This document shows positions 42,389-49,859 of a stretch of DNA of 64,000 bases, piece after piece. The translations under genes and the position numbers were made by a program. The notes beneath the pieces were generated by a model. That model ran no database searches and had not been told where the DNA came from. It saw only the letters and a list, made by a program, of their open reading frames with translations. How positions within the stretch are numbered: position 1 is the stretch's first letter; the number at the start of each line of letters is the position of its first letter. This stretch comes from Bog-793 sp035625025 (lineage in GTDB: Bacteria; Actinomycetota; Acidimicrobiia; Acidimicrobiales; Bog-793). Location of the stretch: positions 15,098-79,097 of the forward strand of contig DASPQJ010000030.1 in NCBI GenBank assembly GCA_035625025.1, read 5' to 3'.

Positions 42389-42837
42389 CAGAACCCGTCA
42401 TTCTCCTGTTGTCGGGACCGAACCTCGGACTGCTCGGAGAGCGCGAGCCGTCGATCTACGGCACGGCGACGCTCGCTGACCACGTCGCCCGGGCCGAAGC
42501 GACCGCCCGGCGGCGCGGGTTCTTACTCGAGCACGTCCAGTCCGAGCAGGAGGGCGAACTCGTCGCCGCCGTGCACGGCGCGCGCGGACGGGTCGCGGCC
42601 ATCGTCGTGAACGCGGGCGCCCTGTCGCACTACGGTTGGTCGCTGCACGACGCTTTGGCGGCGTTCGACGGAAAGGTGATCGAGCTCCACCTCTCGCTTC
42701 CCGACTCTCGGGAACCGTGGCGGCGCACTTCGGTCATCGCACCGGTGGCGCAGGCCGGCATCGCGGGACTTGGGGGACTCGGTTATGAGCTCGCGGTCGA
42801 AGCCGCGGCGCGGCTCGTCGAGGAAGAAAGGGAATAG
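42385..42837 (+). CDS. aroQ: Type II 3-dehydroquinate dehydratase
   Basis: A 150-residue enzyme converting 3-dehydroquinate to 3-dehydroshikimate. GPNLGLLGEREPSIYG carries the conserved Asn, Arg and the catalytic Tyr; VVNAGALSHYGWSLHDAL has the substrate Asn and His; VIELHLSLPDSREPWRR holds the catalytic His and the C-terminal Arg. The segment LPDSREPWRRTSV departs from the usual NVHAREEFRHHS, so the binding loop is somewhat atypical. The GTG at 42385 overlaps the aroKB stop by 4 nt. Confidence 0.92.
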   Translation: MTEPVILLLSGPNLGLLGEREPSIYGTATLADHVARAEATARRRGFLLEHVQSEQEGELVAAVHGARGRVAAIVVNAGALSHYGWSLHDALAAFDGKVIELHLSLPDSREPWRRTSVIAPVAQAGIAGLGGLGYELAVEAAARLVEEERE

Positions 42838-42839
42838 CG

Positions 42840-43973
42840 ATGGCCGTCGAGGTGACGATCGGGAGGGAGGCGACGAGCGCAGCAAATCTCGCGTCGATGA
42901 ATGTGCCGGGGCGGCTCGCGCAACTACGGGAGCGTCTCGGCAAAGAGCGCATCGACGGGATCCTCGTCACCTCGCTAGCCAACGTCCGCTATCTCAGCGG
43001 GTTCTCTGGGTCGGCCGCCCTCCTCGTCGTGACGGCGCGCCGCGCCCTGCTCATCACCGACGGGCGCTACCGGGACCAGGCGGCGGCGGAGACGGCGGCG
43101 GCGGGCGTCGATGTCGATCTTGAGGTGGTCGGCGCGACGAAACAGGTCCAGGCCGTCGAGACGGCGACGAGCAACCTCGCCCGGCTGGCGCTGGAGGCCA
43201 AGGCGGTGAGTTGGGAACTGCAAGCTCAGTTCGCCGCGACGCTGAAGCCCGAGCTCGTCGCGACCTCCGGTCTCGTCGAGGCGATCCGCCTCGTGAAGGA
43301 CGCCGGGGAGATCGACCGGATCGAACGGGCTTGCGACATCGCCGACGTCGCGTTCGCCCAGACGAAAGGGCTCCTCGCGCAGGGCGTGACCGAGGCGGAG
43401 TTCGCGGCCGAGCTCGAGTTCGAGATGCGCCGGCGAGGAGCCGCCCAGGCCTCGTTTGAGACGATCGTCGCGAGCGGGCCGAACGGGGCGATGCCGCACG
43501 CCCAGCCGACTGGTCGCGTCATCTCGCCGGGCGATCTCGTCGTCGTGGACTTCGGTGCCGTCGTCGACGGCTATCACTCCGACATGACACGCACGGTCTG
43601 TGTCGGCGAGCCGTCGGCGGCCGACATCTCGCTTCTCGACGCCGTGGCGGCGTCGCAGCGTGCCGGCCTCGTCGCTGTCGTCGCCGGCGTGACCGGCGGC
43701 GCCGTGGACGAGGCCTGCCGCAAGTCCCTGGGGGAGGCCGGTCTCGCCGAGGCGTTCACGCACTCGACCGGCCACGGAGTCGGGCTCGAGGTCCACGAAG
43801 CGCCGACGCTCGCCGCGGGATCGGAGGAAAACCTTGCGGAGGGCAGCGTCGTGACCGTCGAGCCCGGGGTGTATCTCGAGGAGCGCGGCGGGGTCCGCAT
43901 CGAGGACACCGTCGTCGTGACGAGGACCGGGTGCCGGCCCCTCACCAAGACGACGAAGGACTTTTTGCTCTGA
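42840..43973 (+). CDS. pepQ: Xaa-Pro peptidase (M24B aminopeptidase P-like)
   Basis: A 377-residue cytosolic metallopeptidase that cleaves Xaa-Pro bonds. The N-terminal creatinase-like domain (about 1-130) precedes the pita-bread domain with all five metal ligands: VVVDFGAVVDGYHSDMTRT (two Asp), HSTGHGVGLEVHE (His), VTVEPGVYLE (Glu) and GGVRIEDTVVV (Glu). The gene sits right before efp, as in many Gram-positive genomes, and its TGA overlaps the efp ATG by one base. The symbol pepQ versus pepP is a matter of annotation. Confidence 0.92.
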   Translation: MAVEVTIGREATSAANLASMNVPGRLAQLRERLGKERIDGILVTSLANVRYLSGFSGSAALLVVTARRALLITDGRYRDQAAAETAAAGVDVDLEVVGATKQVQAVETATSNLARLALEAKAVSWELQAQFAATLKPELVATSGLVEAIRLVKDAGEIDRIERACDIADVAFAQTKGLLAQGVTEAEFAAELEFEMRRRGAAQASFETIVASGPNGAMPHAQPTGRVISPGDLVVVDFGAVVDGYHSDMTRTVCVGEPSAADISLLDAVAASQRAGLVAVVAGVTGGAVDEACRKSLGEAGLAEAFTHSTGHGVGLEVHEAPTLAAGSEENLAEGSVVTVEPGVYLEERGGVRIEDTVVVTRTGCRPLTKTTKDFLL

Positions 43974-44533
43974 TGGCTTTATCGACGAACGACCTGAAGA
44001 ACGGGATGGGCCTCGAACTTGCCGACGGACTGTTCGAGGTGGTCGAGTTCCAGCACGTGAAACCCGGCAAAGGCGGCGCCTTCGTGCGCACGAAGCTCCG
44101 CAATCTGCGGACCAAGGCGGTCGTCGAGCGGACGTTCCGCGCGGACGAGCGCGTCGAGCAGGCGGTGATCGACAAGCGCGAGATGCAGTTCCTCTACCGC
44201 GACGGAAGCGACTTCGTGTTCATGGACAATGTCTCGTACGACCAGATGACCGTCCCCGTCGCCACCCTGGGTGGCGCGGCACCGTACCTGAAAGAGGGGA
44301 AATCCGTCTTCCTCGTGCTCCACGAGACCGAGATCGTCGCCGTCGAGCTGCCGGCCGCCGTCGAGCTTGAGATCACGGACACCGAGCCCGGCATCCAGGG
44401 CGACCGCGTCTCGGGCGCGCGCAAACCGGCGACGACCGAGACCGGTCTCGTCGTCCAGGTGCCGCTGTTCGTCAACCCGGGCGACCGGATCAGAGTCGAC
44501 ACCCGGTCCGGTGAGTACCTCACGAGGGCGTAG
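43973..44533 (+). CDS. efp: Elongation factor P
   Basis: A 186-residue factor that rescues ribosomes stalled at polyproline stretches. Three OB/KOW domains are visible. The tip of domain I is VKPGKGGAFVRTKLRNL, with the Lys at position 33 available for modification or working unmodified, as in other actinobacteria. The ending GDRIRVDTRSGEYLTRA is standard. The ATG at 43973 lies within the pepQ stop (TGATG). The 3' end overlaps the nusB start by 23 nt. Confidence 0.96.
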   Translation: MALSTNDLKNGMGLELADGLFEVVEFQHVKPGKGGAFVRTKLRNLRTKAVVERTFRADERVEQAVIDKREMQFLYRDGSDFVFMDNVSYDQMTVPVATLGGAAPYLKEGKSVFLVLHETEIVAVELPAAVELEITDTEPGIQGDRVSGARKPATTETGLVVQVPLFVNPGDRIRVDTRSGEYLTRA

Positions 44534-44951
44534 GGAGCGGCCGTCGTCAACCGGCGCGCGCCGGCGCGCCCGCGAGCGGGCGCTCGACCTGCTCTACGAA
44601 GCCGAGGCCAAGGGCCTTTCCCCGGACGCCGTCCTCGACGGGCTCCCGGTCGTGCCCGAGGCGTACGCCGCGGCGCTCGTCCGCGGGGTCGGGGCCCATC
44701 TCGACGCCATCGACGCCGTCATCGCCTCCCACGCCACGGCGTGGGAGGTGAGCCGCCTGCCGGCGATCGACCGCCAACTGCTGCGGATCGCGACCTTCGA
44801 GCTCATCTTCGGCGGCGAGGTCCCGCTGGCGGTGGCGATCGACGAGGCCGTCGAGCTCGCCCAGGATTTCTCGACCGCGGAATCCGGCCGGTACGTGAAC
44901 GGCGTGCTCGCCGCGATCGCCGCCGAGCTTCCGCCGACCGCGGCGTCGTGA
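44511..44951 (+). CDS. nusB: Transcription antitermination factor NusB
   Basis: A 146-residue helical protein that with NusE binds boxA RNA in rRNA leaders. ARERALDLLYEAEAKGLSP (about residue 20) and LPAIDRQLLRIATFELIF with AIDEAVELAQDFSTAESGRY are the family segments. I set the start at the GTG at 44511, inside the efp end, because it is the only start codon just before the conserved helix; the longer frame would be antisense-like arginine-rich sequence. The stop overlaps the next gene by 4 nt. Confidence 0.9.
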   Translation: MSTSRGRRERPSSTGARRRARERALDLLYEAEAKGLSPDAVLDGLPVVPEAYAAALVRGVGAHLDAIDAVIASHATAWEVSRLPAIDRQLLRIATFELIFGGEVPLAVAIDEAVELAQDFSTAESGRYVNGVLAAIAAELPPTAAS

Positions 44952-46048
44952 GCAGGCGCGACCCTTACGCCGCGGCCGGCGTCGACTACGGCACCCTCGA
45001 CGCCGCCAAGCGCCTGGCGGTCACGGCCGCCCGCTCGACGTCGTCGTACGCCGCCCCCCGCGGCGCGACGATCGAGGAGCGAAGCCGCGGCGAGCCGGCG
45101 ACGGTCGTCCGATCAAACGGCGCGACCTACGGGTTCGTCCTCGAGTGCCTCGGCACGAAGTCGCTCGTGGCGCGCGATTTCGAGGCGGCGACGGGGATCG
45201 ACCGGTTCGAGGCGATCGGCTACGACACCGTCGCCGCGGCGGTGAACGACTGTTGTTGCGTCGGCGCCCTGCCACTCGTCGTCAACGCCTACTTCGCGAC
45301 CGGCGCGGCGTCTTGGTACTCGGGGACTCGGCATGCCTCGCTCGTCGACGGTTTCGCCCGAGCCTGCCGCGACGCCGGCGCCGCCTGGGGCGGCGGCGAG
45401 TCCCCGACGCTGGCGGGACTCGTCGCGCCGGACGGGATCGACCTCGCGGCGGCCGTCGTCGGTCGGGTGCCGAGGGGGGTCGAACCGATGCTCGGCGCGG
45501 CGCTCCGTGCCGGCGACGAGATCGTGCTCGTCGCGTCGAGCGGTCTCCACCAGAACGGGGCCTCGCTCGTGCGTGCCGTGGCGGCCCGGCTCGATCTCGG
45601 GCTCGCGACACCACTGCCGTCTGGTCGACTGTTCGGTGACGCGGCGCTCGACGCGGGCCTGATCTACGTCGGTTTCGTCGCCCGCTTGCTCGCCGAGGGC
45701 GTGGCGGTGCACTACCTCAGCCACGTCACTGGACACGGGCTGCGCAAGCTGATGCGAGCCGACCGGGATTTCACCTACCGGATCGAGAGGCTTCTTTCGG
45801 TTCCGGAGGTGCTCGGGTTCGTCGCCGAGCGGGCGGGATTGTCGAGCGCCGAGGCCTACGCGACTCTCAACATGGGCGCCGGGTTGGCCTGCTTCGTCGC
45901 GCCGGGATCGGGCGCCCGCGTCGTTGCGCTCGCCGGCGAGTTCGGCCTCGCCGCCCTCGTCGCCGGACAGGTGGAGTCGGGTCCGCGCCGGGTCGTCGTC
46001 GGCCCGATCGGCGTCGAGTACGCGAGCGGCGAGCTCGAACTGCGTTGA
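44948..46048 (+). CDS. AIR synthase-related (PurM-like) protein
   Basis: A 366-residue protein with the two-domain AIR synthase fold. AIGYDTVAAAVNDCCCVGALPLVVNAYFAT holds the ATP-binding region of the family (here divergent), GGGESPTLAGLVAP follows, and the second half has VLVASSGLHQNGASLVRA and YLSHVTGHGLRKLM...LNMGAGLACFV. It resembles PurM strongly enough to be an AIR synthase-like enzyme but lacks some typical PurM segments, so a purM function is not assured. Start GTG 44948 overlaps the nusB stop (GTGA), making it the last gene of the aro-efp operon. Confidence 0.75.
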   Translation: MSRRDPYAAAGVDYGTLDAAKRLAVTAARSTSSYAAPRGATIEERSRGEPATVVRSNGATYGFVLECLGTKSLVARDFEAATGIDRFEAIGYDTVAAAVNDCCCVGALPLVVNAYFATGAASWYSGTRHASLVDGFARACRDAGAAWGGGESPTLAGLVAPDGIDLAAAVVGRVPRGVEPMLGAALRAGDEIVLVASSGLHQNGASLVRAVAARLDLGLATPLPSGRLFGDAALDAGLIYVGFVARLLAEGVAVHYLSHVTGHGLRKLMRADRDFTYRIERLLSVPEVLGFVAERAGLSSAEAYATLNMGAGLACFVAPGSGARVVALAGEFGLAALVAGQVESGPRRVVVGPIGVEYASGELELR

Positions 46049-46082
46049 GCAATCGTCGGCCGATCCCGCGCCGGCCCGCCGG

Positions 46083-46913
46083 TCACGGTTTGCGGGCCCG
46101 GATGAAGGCACTCATCGCGGCACCGTCGAGCTCGGCGATCGTCGCCGCGACATCGAATCCGTCGGGGAGCGATTCTGCAGCAGACATCTCCTCGGCCAGG
46201 CTGCTCAGACGGCTGCGGTCGTAGACGTCGGTCGGCTCAATGTCGATCTCGCGAAAGCCGGCGACCTCGAGCTCCCCGCGGTAGTCGGCCTGGGACAATG
46301 CGCCGGCGATGCAACCGGTCCAGAGCCCGACCACCCGCTGCAATGGCGGGGCGAGCGTCCGGCGCAGGACGACGTCCGAAATAGCCAGGCGGCCGCCCGG
46401 GCGGAGGACGCGGAACGCCTCGCGGAACACGGCGGGCTTGTCAGCGGACAGGTTGACGACGCAGTTGGAGATGATCACGTCGACCGACTCGTCAAGTAGG
46501 GGAACGGCCTCGATCGTGCCCTCTAGGAACTCGGCGTTTTCGACGCCCGCCTCGGTTTGGTTCCGCCGCGCCAGGGTCAGCATCTCCGGCGTCATATCGA
46601 GGCCGTAGGCCTTGCCGGTCGGGGCGACTCGGCGCGCGGACAAGAGCACGTCTATCCCGCCGCCGGATCCGAGATCGAGGACGACCTCGCCGGGATGGAG
46701 ATCCGCGAGCAAGGTCGGGTTGCCGCAACCGAGTGACGCGGCGAGGGTCCCTTCGGGCAGCAACTTCGCGTCCTCGTCGCTATAGAGAGTGGGGCCAAAG
46801 ACACTTTCCGGCGCGCTCGTCCGTCCGCAACACGATGTCTCCGTCTCCTGAGCCGCGTTGGCGTAACGCACGCGCACCGCGTCCCTGATCTTGTCCGCTT
46901 CCGGGTTTGTCAT
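46083..46913 (-). CDS. arsM: Arsenite S-adenosylmethionine methyltransferase ArsM
   Basis: A 276-residue methyltransferase that methylates As(III) to volatile or less toxic methylarsenicals. Motif I is VVLDLGSGGGIDVLLSARRV. The cysteines typical of ArsM are present: a CC pair near residue 28, ASLGCGNP, ISNCVVNL and WTGCIAGAL, which together bind arsenic. The start is the ATG at 46913 (MTNPEADK). It is the last gene of the minus-strand arsenic operon, 63 bp behind arsC. Confidence 0.93.
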   Translation of the reverse strand: MTNPEADKIRDAVRVRYANAAQETETSCCGRTSAPESVFGPTLYSDEDAKLLPEGTLAASLGCGNPTLLADLHPGEVVLDLGSGGGIDVLLSARRVAPTGKAYGLDMTPEMLTLARRNQTEAGVENAEFLEGTIEAVPLLDESVDVIISNCVVNLSADKPAVFREAFRVLRPGGRLAISDVVLRRTLAPPLQRVVGLWTGCIAGALSQADYRGELEVAGFREIDIEPTDVYDRSRLSSLAEEMSAAESLPDGFDVAATIAELDGAAMSAFIRARKP

Positions 46914-46976
46914 TTCAGCTTCCCTGGGTCCGCGAACCGGCCCGGTCGTGTGGCCAACGGCCGCGAGCCCCACGCC

Positions 46977-47381
46977 TCAAGGCAGGAGTTCTGCGACGAG
47001 GGCTCGCACGCGGGCGTCGATCTCGTCGCGGATCGGGCGGACCTCGTTGAGTTGGCGCCCCGCGGGGTCGTCGAGCTCCCAATCCAGATAGCGCTTGCCT
47101 GGAAAGACGGGGCAGGTGTCCCCGCAACCCATCGTGATGACGACGTCGGCGTCTTCGGCAAGCTCGTTCGTCAGCAGTTTCGGTCTTTTGGAGGCGATGT
47201 CGATACCGATCTCGCGCATCGCCTCGACGACAGCCGGATTCAACCGGTCCGCCGGTTCGGAACCAGCCGAGCGAATCGTCATCCGGCCTCGGGCGTGTCG
47301 GGCGAGCAGCGCGGCGGCCATCTGCGATCGGCCGGCGTTGTGGACGCAGACGAACAGGACTTCCGGCTTCTCCTGGCTCAC
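46977..47381 (-). CDS. arsC: Arsenate reductase ArsC (low-molecular-weight phosphatase type)
   Basis: A 134-residue enzyme reducing arsenate to arsenite. The phosphatase-type P-loop CX5R is in VLFVCVHNAGRSQMAA at the N-terminus, and the two further redox cysteines lie in MGCGDTCPVFPG, the arrangement of the thioredoxin-coupled Staphylococcus/Bacillus ArsC class. The GTG at 47381 overlaps the aquaporin stop by 4 nt. Product arsenite would then leave by the aquaporin or be methylated by ArsM. Confidence 0.94.
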   Translation of the reverse strand: MSQEKPEVLFVCVHNAGRSQMAAALLARHARGRMTIRSAGSEPADRLNPAVVEAMREIGIDIASKRPKLLTNELAEDADVVITMGCGDTCPVFPGKRYLDWELDDPAGRQLNEVRPIRDEIDARVRALVAELLP

Positions 47382-48166
47382 GCGGCCTCCTCTTGGGCGA
47401 CGACGACATGGCGAGCGCTGCGGCGGATCTGCGGGTAGAGCACGGCGACGCAGCTCGCCCCGAAGGCGCCACCGATCAGTTCGAAACCCATGAACGGGAC
47501 GACCGAGCCCGGCGCGATGCCGGCGAAGCTGTTCGAGCACATCCGGCCGAGGGCGACCGCGGGGTTGGCGAAGCTCGTCGAGGACGTGAACCAGTACGCG
47601 GCGGCGATGTAGGCGCCGACGGCGAAAGGTGCGAGGTGAGAACGGCCGGAGCCAGCAAGGCCGAACACGATGAGGACGAGGCCGAACGTCGCGATCACCT
47701 CCGCGAGGAGATGTGGCCCGCTCGCGCGATGACGGGTCGACAGGGAAATGACGGCGTCTCCGAACATCGTGTTGGCTGCGATTGCTCCGGTGACGCCGCC
47801 GGCGAACTGCGCCACGACGTAGGTGAGGGCGTCCTTGGTGGACGTGGTGCCGAAGAAGCGATCGACGAGGGTGATCACCGGATTGAGATGAGCTCCGGAC
47901 ACCGGACCGACCGCGAAGATGATCGCGGCGAGCGCGCCGGCCGTCGCCAGGGTGTTCTCGAGGAGTTCGATCCCGACGTCGTCTGGCGATAGACGTGCGG
48001 CGGCGATGCCCGAGCCGATGATTGCGGCGACGAGAAAGGCTGTTCCGACGAACTCCGCGAGAGCCTTGCGGCTCCGGATGCCCTGTCCAGCCGGAGGCGC
48101 TCCTCCGGCGCGCCCCGTCCCGCCGACTCGATTCGGCCAGCCCGACTCGGGCTGCCGTCGCCCCAT
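47378..48166 (-). CDS. aqpS: Aquaglyceroporin in the arsenic operon (AqpS-like)
   Basis: A 262-residue six-helix MIP-family channel. The two pore motifs are GAHLNPVITL (NPV) and SFANPAVALGR (NPA). In the Sinorhizobium ars operon AqpS carries arsenite out of the cell down its gradient after ArsC reduction; the same order here and the absence of arsB or acr3 suggest that job. The first 45 residues are a polar extension. The ATG at 48166 follows CTGGCGGAGGAC, better than the TTG at 48196, which sits inside the operator. Confidence 0.85.
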   Translation of the reverse strand: MGRRQPESGWPNRVGGTGRAGGAPPAGQGIRSRKALAEFVGTAFLVAAIIGSGIAAARLSPDDVGIELLENTLATAGALAAIIFAVGPVSGAHLNPVITLVDRFFGTTSTKDALTYVVAQFAGGVTGAIAANTMFGDAVISLSTRHRASGPHLLAEVIATFGLVLIVFGLAGSGRSHLAPFAVGAYIAAAYWFTSSTSFANPAVALGRMCSNSFAGIAPGSVVPFMGFELIGGAFGASCVAVLYPQIRRSARHVVVAQEEAA

Positions 48167-48181
48167 CTTGTCCTCCGCCAG

Positions 48182-48197
48182 ATTGACAAATGTCAAT
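48182..48197. promoter_or_regulatory. ArsR-type operator palindrome
   Basis: ATTGACA (48182-48188) and TGTCAAT (48191-48197) form a perfect 7-bp palindrome with the 2-bp spacer AA, as in ArsR/SmtB operators. A second TGTCAAT half site lies at 48226-48232, with a poor left arm, just before CAAAAT (48235-48240), the likely arsR -10. The palindrome lies between divergent arsR and aqpS. Confidence 0.8.
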
Positions 48198-48246
48198 ATG
48201 AGAGTATGACGGTCGAATCGATGTCTGTCAATGCCAAAATGGTCTC

Positions 48247-48618
48247 ATGACCCAGGTCGCAGCCAAAAAGTCGCCTTCGGCCCGTCGTGAGCTCTGTTGC
48301 GCGCCGCTTTCGGCAGGTCCGTTGAGCGAGACCGAATCCGCCCAGCTTGCGGCGGTGATCGGCGCGATCGCGGACCCGGTGCGGTTGCGCCTCCTCTCGA
48401 TCATCGCGACCTCAGGAGAGGTGTGCAGTTGCAACCTCGAAGAACCGTTGGGGAAGAGCCAGCCGACGATCTCGCATCACACACGCGTGCTCGCCGAAGC
48501 AGGGCTGATTGAGGGACGAAAGCGCGGCAAGTGGACGTGGTGGAGGATCATTCCCGAGCAGCTCGCGATGGTGTGCCACTTCCTCGGTGGTTCTCAGCCA
48601 GAGCGCGTCCCCGGTTAG
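48247..48618 (+). CDS. arsR: Arsenite-responsive repressor ArsR
   Basis: A 123-residue winged-helix repressor of the ArsR/SmtB family. The recognition helix is in GKSQPTISHHTRVLAEAG. Cysteines at positions 17 and 18 (ELCCAPL) and 60 and 62 (GEVCSCNL) suggest the CC-plus-distal-Cys arsenite site known from Corynebacterium glutamicum ArsR rather than the Escherichia coli CVCDLC form; the extra Cys62 also recalls the latter. The ATG is 6 nt behind CAAAAT. Arsenite binding would release the operator and switch on both directions. Converges with the YciI gene by sharing TTAG. Confidence 0.93.
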   Translation: MTQVAAKKSPSARRELCCAPLSAGPLSETESAQLAAVIGAIADPVRLRLLSIIATSGEVCSCNLEEPLGKSQPTISHHTRVLAEAGLIEGRKRGKWTWWRIIPEQLAMVCHFLGGSQPERVPG

Positions 48619-48914
48619 TCGCGACCTCGTAGCAGCGAGATTCGGAACGGGTGGAGTTCACCCCGGGCGAAGCCGTCCCTGATGGCGGGATCTTCCTCCA
48701 TGATTCTGCGGGCCGAGATCTCATCGGGTGCTTCGAAGATCGCGACGCCGGTGTTGACCCGGCCCAAGGTGGGACCGACCAGGATGAGGGTTCCGTCGGC
48801 GAGGAGGCTCTGGAAGCGTCGGAAATGAGCCTCCCAGACCGTCTTTTCCTCGGCGGTCATCGTCTCGGCGAAGTCGTCGCGAGGAGGATGGATGAAGTAG
48901 ATCCACTCCGGCAC
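48615..48914 (-). CDS. YciI-like (YCII) domain protein
   Basis: A 99-residue YCII-domain protein with a ferredoxin-like dimeric fold. EWIYFIHPPRDDFAETMT, the acidic/His region AHFRRFQSLLADGTLILVGP, then GVAIFEAPDEISARRIMEEDP and ELHPFRISLL match the family, in which a His-Asp pair may act in catalysis. Function is unknown. The GTG at 48914 gives the usual length; the open frame upstream to 50078 is antisense to pyrR and unlikely to be coding. Stop codon shared with arsR. Confidence 0.82.
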   Translation of the reverse strand: MPEWIYFIHPPRDDFAETMTAEEKTVWEAHFRRFQSLLADGTLILVGPTLGRVNTGVAIFEAPDEISARRIMEEDPAIRDGFARGELHPFRISLLRGRD

Positions 48915-49121
48915 ACCCCGAGTCTCGCAGGTGACAGGCCGACGAGGGCATGCGAGCCGGGCCTTTGCCGAGCCTTGGCGTGGCGAGGGTGCCACCCGAG
49001 CGCCCCGGCACCGTCGGAGACGCGCGCCTCGCGCCTCCCCGGCGCCCGGCAGTTGCTCCGGCTGGGCCCGTAATCGTTTCGCGCCCCGCTTCGAAAAGTG
49101 GCATCCTGGAGCGGACGTGAA

Positions 49122-49141
49122 GCGGGTCCCGTGAGGCCCGC
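49122..49141 (+). promoter_or_regulatory. Predicted PyrR-binding RNA hairpin in the pyr leader
   Basis: A 5-bp stem GCGGG/CCCGC holds the loop TCCCGTGAGG. The sequence GGTCCCGTGAGGCC (49125-49138) matches the PyrR-binding consensus ARUCCNGNGAGGYU at 10 of 12 defined positions. It ends 20 nt before the pyrR GTG and next to its GAGGAG ribosome site (49151-49156), fitting translational repression by PyrR with UMP, as known in Mycobacterium smegmatis. Confidence 0.7.
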
Positions 49142-49160
49142 ACGGACGATGAGGAGCGCA

Positions 49161-49730
49161 GTGGCCGAGCGAGAACGGCGGGCGGCACGCCGGAAAGGGC
49201 GTGTCTTCGTCCCTCGCTCGCACGTGATGGACGCGAACGACGTCCGCCGCGCCCTCGTGCGGATCGCCCACGAGATTCTCGAACGCAACCACGGCGCGAA
49301 CGAGATCGTCGTCGTCGGGTTGCAGACAGGAGGGGTTCCTCTCGCCGCGCGTCTCGTGGCCGAGATCGCCGAGATTGACGGCTCGACGGTGCCGCTCGGC
49401 ATCGTCGACGTCGCGGCCTACCGCGACGACACCGGCATCCGTCCGGTCCTGTCCAAAGAGGCGACCGACATCCCGGTCGACCTCACCGGTCGCATCGTCG
49501 TGCTCGTCGACGATGTCTTGTTCACGGGAAGGACGGTCCGCGCCGCGCTTGACGCCCTCGGGAACCACGGTCGGGCGCGCGCCGTGCAACTGGCGGTGAT
49601 GGTGGACCGGGGTCATCGGGAGTTGCCGATCCGTCCGGACTTCGTCGGCAAGAACCTGCCGACGCGCCGGAGCGAGACGGTCGAGGTGAGCAGCGACGGG
49701 GTCGCGATCGGCGACCTCGTGGAGGTTTAG
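49161..49730 (+). CDS. pyrR: Bifunctional pyr operon regulator / uracil phosphoribosyltransferase PyrR
   Basis: A 189-residue PRTase-fold protein that binds pyr mRNA in response to UMP and can also make UMP from uracil and PRPP. The PRPP motif is RIVVLVDDVLFTGRTVRAAL, and GLQTGGVPLAARL and DITLYRDD-like AAYRDDTGIRP are family segments. The start GTG at 49161 has GAGGAG 4 nt upstream; the ATG at 49149 is possible. The hairpin just ahead is its probable binding site. A 129-bp gap separates it from pyrC. Confidence 0.94.
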   Translation: MAERERRAARRKGRVFVPRSHVMDANDVRRALVRIAHEILERNHGANEIVVVGLQTGGVPLAARLVAEIAEIDGSTVPLGIVDVAAYRDDTGIRPVLSKEATDIPVDLTGRIVVLVDDVLFTGRTVRAALDALGNHGRARAVQLAVMVDRGHRELPIRPDFVGKNLPTRRSETVEVSSDGVAIGDLVEV

Positions 49731-49859
49731 GGACCGTGGACGGCTGCCAGTTGCCCGCTGCTGGGCCCCGTCACGGCGCGATTCATGACCTGGCCGGTTC
49801 GTCCTGCCCCCTCGTCGATCGCAAGATCGGTCGGAAACCCAGGCGACGAGGGCGGCGAA

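Noticed and set aside
49731..49859. Remnant of pyrB between pyrR and pyrC
   Set aside because: No frame shows any aspartate carbamoyltransferase motif such as the carbamoyl-phosphate loop (STRT) or the HPTQ-type segment.
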